From NCBI GenBank assembly GCA_049522565.1, contig JBEKNT010000279.1, positions 1-8,870 on the forward strand: a stretch of DNA of 8,870 nucleotides. The letters run 5' to 3'. This document shows, piece by piece, positions 4,312 to 8,870 of this stretch. Each line of letters begins with the position of its first letter. Position 1 is the stretch's first letter. Below the pieces are notes generated by a model. That model did not search any database and was not told the origin of the DNA. It saw nothing but the letters and a program-made list of their open reading frames with translations. The DNA comes from JASHVB01 sp049522565 (GTDB lineage Bacteria > Pseudomonadota > Alphaproteobacteria > Acetobacterales > Acetobacteraceae). Both the position numbers and the translations under genes were made by a program.

Positions 4312-6942
4312 ATGCCGCCCCAATCCGGCTCCCACTCCCCCGCCGCGCCGCCTGGCCTCAACGCTAAGTCGTTGTGGTTGCTGTACGCCTGCACCGGTCT
4401 GATCATCGCCATCCTGATCGGGGCCGGGCTGTCGGTGTCGCTGCGCCTGCGCGAAACCACCCTGCGCGACAGCGAGGCCAACCTGCGCAACATCAGCCTG
4501 GCACTGGCGGAGCAGGCGGATCGGGCCGTGCAGGGCGTGGACCTGGTGCTGGCCAGCATGGCCGAGTTCGTCGTCGCCGAAGGCGCCGACGATGCTGCCG
4601 GTTTTCAGCGCATGATGGCCAGCCAGAGGGTGCACGACTTGCTGGCGGAAAAGCTGGTCGGCCTGCCCTACATCAACGCGGTGACGATGATCGGCGCGGG
4701 TGGCGACCTGATCAACTTCTCCCGCTACTGGCCGATCCCGCCGGTGAATGTTGCCGACCGCGACTATTTCCAGGCGATGCGCGGCGATCCCACCCTGCAA
4801 CGCTTCGTCAGTGCGCCGGTGCGCAACCGTGGCGACGATACCTGGACCGTCTATCTTGCGCGCCGCGTGCCCAGCCGCGACGGGACTTTCGCCGGACTGC
4901 TGCTCGGCGCGATCGAGTTGAAATATTTTGCGGATTTCTACCGCAGCGTTTCGCTCGGCGAAGGCAGCGCGATCTCGCTGATCCGCACGGATGGGGGATT
5001 GCTGGCGCGCTATCCGCCGGCCGATTCGATCGGCACGGTCTTTCCGACGGGCGGGTTGCGCGCGCTGCAAGGCGGCACGGCCGGAGTGATCCGCGATGTC
5101 AGCCCGGTGGACGGCGCAATCCGCATCAAGTCGGCGTGGAAGCTGGCCAACTTCCCGCTGTTCGTGCTGGTGACGCAGACCGAGGCGACGGCGCTGAAGG
5201 CATGGCACGACGTGGCGCTGATGCTGGGCCTGGTCACCGCCGGATGTGTCGGCGCGATCCTGGTCGCCGCCATGGCGATCGGTCGCTGGTGGCGCCAGCA
5301 ACAGATGCTCGGCCGCGCGCAAGGCGAGCATGCCGAGGCCGAGCGTGCGCGCGCCCTGGCCGAGGCCGACCTGGCGCGCGAGCGCGAGCGCCACGCCGAC
5401 GATGCCAACCGCGCCAAATCCGGCTTCCTGGCAATGATGAGCCATGAAATCCGCACGCCCCTGAACGCCGTGCTCGGCCTCGCCGGCAGTCTGCTCGACG
5501 CGTCGCTCACCACGCCGCAGCGCGAGGTGGTGCAGGCGATCCGCGATTCCGGCGATAGCCTGCTGCGCATCCTCAACGACATCCTGGACTATTCCAAACT
5601 CGACGCCGGGCGAATGACCTTCGAAGCGGCGCCGTTCTCGCCGGCGACGCTGACGCAGAATGCGATCAGCATCCTCGGCCCGCGCGCGCGGGTGAAGGGG
5701 CTGGCGATCGTCGCCGAATCGGATCCCGCGCTGCCCGCCGGATTGCTCGGCGATGCCGGACGCATCCGGCAGGTATTGCTCAACCTGGTCTCCAACGCGG
5801 TGAAGTTCACCGATGCCGGCGCCGTCACCATCAGTGCGCGCTGCGCCGGCCGTGAGGGAGACGCGATAACCGTCGAATGGTCGGTGCACGACACCGGCAT
5901 CGGCATCGCACCGGACCGGATCGGCAGCCTGTTCGGGGAATTCGTCCAGGCCGACAGTTCGATCAGCCGGCGCTTCGGTGGCTCCGGCCTCGGCCTGGCG
6001 ATCTGCAAGCGGCTGACAGAGCAGATGGGGGGGACGATTGGCGTGGAGTCGGTGGAGGGTGGCGGCACGACGTTTCGCGTGCGTCTGACCCTGCCGATCG
6101 CCGAGACGCCGGTGGCAGCGCAGCCGCCCCCGGCCGACCCGACCCGCGCACTGGAGGCGCGGCTGGCGGCGTTCGGGCGGCCGTTGCGCGTCCTGTTCGC
6201 CGAGGACAACCCCACCAACCAGTTTGTCGCGCTGCAAATGCTCAAGGGCCTGCCGGTGCAGGTGGACGTCGCGGGCGATGGGCTGGAGGCGGTCGATGCC
6301 GCCTCGCGCTTCACCTACGACATGATCTTCATGGATATGCGCATGCCGGAGATGGACGGCCTGGCGGCCACGCGGCTGATCCGCCAGCGCGGCGGCCCCC
6401 TGGCGCGCGTGCCGATCATCGCACTGACGGCGAATGCGTTCCCGGAGGACGTGAAGGCGTGCTTCGACGCCGGGATGAACCAGTTCGTCACCAAGCCGGT
6501 GAGCAAGGACGTGCTGTTCGCCGCCATCCTGCGTGCCATCTCGCCGCCGGTGGCGCCAGCCGCGCCGGTGTTTGAGCCCGGCGGGACGGCCGCGCCTCTG
6601 GCGTTCGACGCGGCAGCGTTGCATGCGCTGGGGGAGGACATCGGCCATGACGGCGTCGCCGAGATGCTCGATGTGTTCCAGCAGGAGACGCGGGCCCGAT
6701 TGCAGCGCATGACGGTTCCGGGAATCCCGTCAGCGACTCTGATGCGTGAGGCGCATACTCTGAAGGGCGCGGCCGGCACGGTCTGCGCGCCGTTGCTGCG
6801 CCATCGCGCCGAGGCGATCGAGGCGCGGCTGCGCGCCGGTGCCCCGATCGAACCGGGAGACCTCGCGGGCTTGACGGAGGCGCTGCAGGCGTTCCTCGAC
6901 GCCCTGGAGGCTACCGGCGTCACAACTCAGGTCGCCGTTTGA
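4312..6942 (+). CDS. Membrane-bound hybrid sensor histidine kinase with receiver and Hpt domains
   Basis: An 876-residue two-component kinase that senses a periplasmic signal and relays phosphate internally. Domains, numbered from the chosen start: membrane helix 21-43; periplasmic PDC/Cache-like sensor about 44-299 (with DRDYF at 149-153); second membrane helix 300-325; charged coiled coil 326-366; HisKA with SHEIRTPLN and phospho-acceptor His378; HATPase with N-box Asn495, DTGIGI at 527-532 and GGSGLGL at 556-562; receiver 625-741 with Glu631/Asp632, acceptor Asp675, Thr706 and Lys728; Hpt about 765-870 with acceptor His815 in EAHTLKGAAG. All catalytic residues are intact. The likely path is His378 to Asp675 to His815, then to a separate regulator not encoded here. 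The frame extends upstream to 4075, but I chose the ATG at 4312 because the first helix begins about 20 residues later. Neither start has a clear ribosome binding site, so the start is uncertain. The ligand cannot be read from the sequence. Confidence 0.93.
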   Translation: MPPQSGSHSPAAPPGLNAKSLWLLYACTGLIIAILIGAGLSVSLRLRETTLRDSEANLRNISLALAEQADRAVQGVDLVLASMAEFVVAEGADDAAGFQRMMASQRVHDLLAEKLVGLPYINAVTMIGAGGDLINFSRYWPIPPVNVADRDYFQAMRGDPTLQRFVSAPVRNRGDDTWTVYLARRVPSRDGTFAGLLLGAIELKYFADFYRSVSLGEGSAISLIRTDGGLLARYPPADSIGTVFPTGGLRALQGGTAGVIRDVSPVDGAIRIKSAWKLANFPLFVLVTQTEATALKAWHDVALMLGLVTAGCVGAILVAAMAIGRWWRQQQMLGRAQGEHAEAERARALAEADLARERERHADDANRAKSGFLAMMSHEIRTPLNAVLGLAGSLLDASLTTPQREVVQAIRDSGDSLLRILNDILDYSKLDAGRMTFEAAPFSPATLTQNAISILGPRARVKGLAIVAESDPALPAGLLGDAGRIRQVLLNLVSNAVKFTDAGAVTISARCAGREGDAITVEWSVHDTGIGIAPDRIGSLFGEFVQADSSISRRFGGSGLGLAICKRLTEQMGGTIGVESVEGGGTTFRVRLTLPIAETPVAAQPPPADPTRALEARLAAFGRPLRVLFAEDNPTNQFVALQMLKGLPVQVDVAGDGLEAVDAASRFTYDMIFMDMRMPEMDGLAATRLIRQRGGPLARVPIIALTANAFPEDVKACFDAGMNQFVTKPVSKDVLFAAILRAISPPVAPAAPVFEPGGTAAPLAFDAAALHALGEDIGHDGVAEMLDVFQQETRARLQRMTVPGIPSATLMREAHTLKGAAGTVCAPLLRHRAEAIEARLRAGAPIEPGDLAGLTEALQAFLDALEATGVTTQVAV

Positions 6943-6948
6943 AACGGC
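6934..6948. terminator. Short palindrome over the kinase stop codon, possible bidirectional terminator
   Basis: GCCGTTT (6934-6940) and AAACGGC (6942-6948) are perfect inverted complements around a single G, and the TGA stop of the kinase gene (6940-6942) sits in the centre. As RNA it would fold as a 5-bp stem with a 5-base loop. It lies in the 26-bp gap region between two convergent genes, where a two-way terminator is expected, but the stem is short and there is no long T-run on either side. Confidence 0.3.
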
Positions 6949-6968
6949 AACGCTCGGATTGCCCGCGG

Positions 6969-7865
6969 CTACAGCAGATCCGCCACCGCCGCGCGGAACC
7001 GGGTGATCGCCGTGAGATGATCCGCCGGCGTGTTCCCGGCGATCCGCTTGTGATGCCCGCCGGGGAATGTCGTATGCGCCGTCGCGTGCGTCACCCCGGC
7101 CTGCTTCCAGAACGCCATTTCCTTCCGCCAGTCCGCTTCGTTGCCGGCACCCGGCGAGACCCAAACCTCGATGCCGATCTCCGCCGGATCGCGGCCCTCC
7201 GCCCGGGTCAGCGACCGCAGTTTCTCGAACGCCGCCAGCGCGGTGTCGTCCGGCGGATAGGCCAGCGGCATGAACCCGTCGCCGTATTTCGCCGTGCGCC
7301 GGAACGTCGCCTCGGCATGGCCGCCGAACCATAGCGGCACCTTGCCGGAAGCCGGTCGGGGATTGATGCCGGCATCCTCGATCGTGTGCCACTTGCCCTT
7401 GAACGTCACATGCGGTTCCGCCCACAGCGCCTGCATCACCCGCACCTGCTCTTCCGAGCGCACCCCGCGGTTATGAAAATCCTCGTTCAGCCCGGTGAAC
7501 TCGATCTGGTTCCAGCCGACGCCGATGCCCAGCCGGAATTTCCCGCCGCACAGCACGTCCAACGACGCCGCCTGCTTCGCCACCAGCACCGCCTGGCGCT
7601 GCGCCAGGATCAGCACGCCGGTGGCAAACCCGATGCGCCGGGTGCAGCCGGCCAGGAACCCGAACAGCACGAACGGATCGAGATACGGCGAGGCCGACGT
7701 GCCGATGCGCGCATCGCCGGTGTAGGTCGCCGGGTTGGCCCCAAGCACATGGTCCGGCGCCAACAGGTAGTCGTAGCCCAGCCCCTCCGCCGCCTGCGCA
7801 TAGTCGCGGATCGCGATCGGATCGAGGCCGAGATCGCCGACCGGCAGTGATGCCCCGAGTTGCAT
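6969..7865 (-). CDS. LLM-class (luciferase-like) flavin-dependent oxidoreductase, downstream paralogue
   Basis: A 298-residue soluble enzyme of the bacterial luciferase-like superfamily, a TIM barrel that uses FMN or deazaflavin F420 to oxidise or reduce an organic substrate. Family signatures: MQLGASLP at the N-terminal first strand, APDHVLG (36-42), IGFATGVLIL (78-87), QRQAVLVAKQAASLDVL (89-105), GGKFRLGIGVGWN (107-119), FHNRG (130-134) and a TPADH segment near the C-terminus. It resembles proteins usually annotated as the Rv2161c-like F420-dependent subgroup, but such labels are unreliable in proteobacteria and the cofactor cannot be settled here. It is about two-thirds identical by eye to the upstream neighbour. 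The start is supported by AGGAGG eight bases upstream, which overlaps the neighbour's stop codon, so the two are probably translated together. The substrate is unknown. It is complete, with no missing motif. Confidence 0.92.
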   Translation of the reverse strand: MQLGASLPVGDLGLDPIAIRDYAQAAEGLGYDYLLAPDHVLGANPATYTGDARIGTSASPYLDPFVLFGFLAGCTRRIGFATGVLILAQRQAVLVAKQAASLDVLCGGKFRLGIGVGWNQIEFTGLNEDFHNRGVRSEEQVRVMQALWAEPHVTFKGKWHTIEDAGINPRPASGKVPLWFGGHAEATFRRTAKYGDGFMPLAYPPDDTALAAFEKLRSLTRAEGRDPAEIGIEVWVSPGAGNEADWRKEMAFWKQAGVTHATAHTTFPGGHHKRIAGNTPADHLTAITRFRAAVADLL

Positions 7866-7880
7866 GTTCTCCCCCTCCTA
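7866..7880 (-). promoter_or_regulatory. Ribosome binding site overlapping the upstream stop codon (translational coupling)
   Basis: On the minus strand the stop TAG of the upstream oxidoreductase (7878-7880) shares bases with the AGGAGG (7874-7879) that serves the downstream one, eight bases before its ATG at 7863-7865. Ribosomes finishing the first gene would be delivered straight to the second start, which should keep the two enzymes at similar levels. Confidence 0.7.
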
Positions 7881-8771
7881 CAACGCCTCCGCCACGGCTT
7901 CCCGATAGCGGCGCGCGGCACCGAGGTGATCCGCCGGCGTGTGGCCCTCGATGCGCCGATGGGTGCGGCGGTTGAACGTCGTGGTCAGGCAAAGATGCGA
8001 CGCGCCGGCCGACTTCCAGAACAGCGCCTCCTTGCGCCAGTCTTCCGCCGTCCCGCTGCCGCACGAGGTCCACACCTCGATGCCGACCGAAGCCGGATCG
8101 CGTCCCGCTTCCCGCGTCAGCGTGCGCAGCTTCTCGAACACGTCGAGCGCCGTCTGGTCCGGCGGATAGGCGTTCGGCATCCAGCCGTCGCCCCATTTGG
8201 CAATGCGTGGCAGCGTCAGGTCGTGGTGTCCGCCATACCACACCGGCACCCGCCCCGAGGCCGGACGCGGATTGATCCCGGCGTCATCGATCGTGTGATA
8301 CCGGCCCTTGAACGTCACGTGCGGCTGCGCCCACAGCGCCTGCATCACCTGCACCTGCTCTTCCGAGCGCCGGCCGCGGTTATGAAAATTCTCGTTCAAC
8401 CCGACATATTCCACCTCGTTCCAGCCGACGCCGATGCCGAGGCGGAATTTTCCGCCGGACAGCACGTCGAGGCACGCCGCCTGCTTTGCCACCAGCACCG
8501 TCTGCCGCTGCGGCAGGATCAGCACGCCGGTGGAAAAGCCCAGTTTCTGCGTGCAGCCGGCCAGGTAGCCGCCCAGCACGAACGGGTCGTGGAACAGGTC
8601 CTCGTTGTCATTGCGGTCCCAGCCGGGCCGCGACGCGGCGTTGACCCCCAGCACATGGTCGGGCGCTTCGACAAAATCGTACCCAATCCCTTCCATCTGC
8701 TGCGCATAGTCGCGCACCACGACGGGATCTCCGCCAATATCGCCAAGTGGAACGAGCGCACCGAGCTGCAT
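7878..8771 (-). CDS. LLM-class (luciferase-like) flavin-dependent oxidoreductase, upstream paralogue
   Basis: A 297-residue member of the same family as its downstream neighbour and the first gene of the pair. It shares APDHVLG, LGFSTGVLILPQRQ, VLVAKQAACLDVLSGGKFRLGIGVGWN, FHNRGRRSEEQV, HTIDDAGINPRPASGRVP and TPADH. It differs mainly in the segment after PDHVLG (about residues 43-63: a DRNDNEDLFHDP stretch instead of DARIGTSASPYLDP), around SCGSGTAEDW, and in TTFNRRTHRRIEG near the end. In this superfamily such loops line the substrate pocket, so the two enzymes may act on related but different substrates. The frame continues upstream to 8843 through a Pro/Gly stretch encoded by a G-rich repeat. 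I chose the ATG at 8769-8771 because AGGAGA lies six bases before it and the N-terminus then matches the paralogue (MQLG). Cofactor (FMN or F420) and substrate are unknown. Confidence 0.92.
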   Translation of the reverse strand: MQLGALVPLGDIGGDPVVVRDYAQQMEGIGYDFVEAPDHVLGVNAASRPGWDRNDNEDLFHDPFVLGGYLAGCTQKLGFSTGVLILPQRQTVLVAKQAACLDVLSGGKFRLGIGVGWNEVEYVGLNENFHNRGRRSEEQVQVMQALWAQPHVTFKGRYHTIDDAGINPRPASGRVPVWYGGHHDLTLPRIAKWGDGWMPNAYPPDQTALDVFEKLRTLTREAGRDPASVGIEVWTSCGSGTAEDWRKEALFWKSAGASHLCLTTTFNRRTHRRIEGHTPADHLGAARRYREAVAEAL

Positions 8772-8777
8772 GTGGAA

Positions 8778-8783
8778 TCTCCT
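8778..8783 (-). promoter_or_regulatory. Ribosome binding site that fixes the start of the upstream oxidoreductase
   Basis: AGGAGA on the minus strand, six bases before the ATG at 8769-8771. A competing in-frame ATG at 8793-8795 has its purine run (GGGGAGGA) directly abutting it, which is too close for normal initiation, so the downstream ATG is favoured. Confidence 0.6.
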
Positions 8784-8796
8784 ACTGCTGTTCATT

Positions 8797-8834
8797 CCTC
8801 CCCCTCCCCTAGAAGGAGGGGGTGGGGGGTGGGG
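8797..8834. repeat. Palindromic G-rich/C-rich element upstream of the oxidoreductase pair
   Basis: CCCCCTCC (8800-8807) pairs perfectly with GGAGGGGG (8815-8822) over a 7-base loop, and the G side continues as runs of six and four G separated by single T's up to 8834. It is the first sequence upstream of the oxidoreductase ribosome binding site. It looks like another short palindromic intergenic repeat; the plus strand could also form a G-quadruplex. In the leftward mRNA the C-rich sequence would come first and could fold just before the ribosome binding site. No function is established. The remaining bases 8835-8870 show no feature. Confidence 0.45.
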
Positions 8835-8870
8835 TGCGTACATCCACCGACCACGGATGCACGCACCCTT

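Noticed and set aside
4264..6648. 794-codon minus-strand open frame opposite the histidine kinase
   Set aside because: It is very long only because high-GC third positions avoid stops on the opposite strand. The product is His/Arg/Gln/Gly-rich with no recognisable motif, while the plus strand encodes every expected kinase motif.
4075..6942. A multi-gene novel system built from the kinase, adenylation enzyme and oxidoreductases
   Set aside because: The genes are on different strands in separate transcription units, belong to common families and share no visible regulatory sequence; proximity alone does not support a joint system.

Overview
The window looks like chromosomal DNA from a GC-rich Gram-negative alphaproteobacterium. 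I would guess Acetobacteraceae or a relative in Rhodospirillales. This rests on three things seen in the sequence: strong G/C preference at third codon positions, an OmpA-type envelope protein, and families of GGCCGG-cored palindromic repeats between genes, of a kind I associate with that group. The taxonomic guess is inference; there is no rRNA or other marker gene here.

Layout, left to right. Bases 1-207 may hold the start of a leftward gene that runs off the edge (weak call). Bases 208-515 are an AT-richer leader with a perfect 8-bp hairpin. Bases 516-1250 (+) encode a secreted OmpA-family peptidoglycan-binding protein whose N-terminal half carries three YMAP motifs. Bases 1251-1949 hold no convincing gene. 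They are a repeat-rich spacer with a terminator-like long hairpin, a pair of inverted REP-like units forming an approximately 40-bp-arm hairpin, a third copy of that unit, and a second nested palindrome. Bases 1950-2117 (-) encode a 55-residue His-rich lipoprotein. Bases 2327-4021 (-) encode a free-standing AMP-forming adenylation enzyme with no carrier or condensation domain. A 290-bp spacer separates it from a divergent hybrid sensor histidine kinase at 4312-6942 (+), ordered membrane - periplasmic sensor - membrane - HisKA - HATPase - receiver - Hpt. It converges on two tandem paralogous luciferase-like (LLM class) flavin-dependent oxidoreductases on the minus strand (7878-8771, then 6969-7865), which form an operon with 12 bp between them.

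Functional links are limited. The only clear operon is the oxidoreductase pair. The kinase is an orphan: no separate response regulator or output gene lies next to it, so its phosphoryl group probably goes to a partner encoded elsewhere. The adenylation enzyme and the kinase share a divergent intergenic region, which permits but does not show co-regulation. I found no CRISPR array, transposase, integrase, tRNA, rRNA or phage gene, and no convincing new multi-gene system. The points most worth a second look are the intergenic palindromes, the OmpA protein's repeated motif, the lone adenylation domain whose usual substrate-anchoring Asp seems to be missing, and the diverged oxidoreductase pair.
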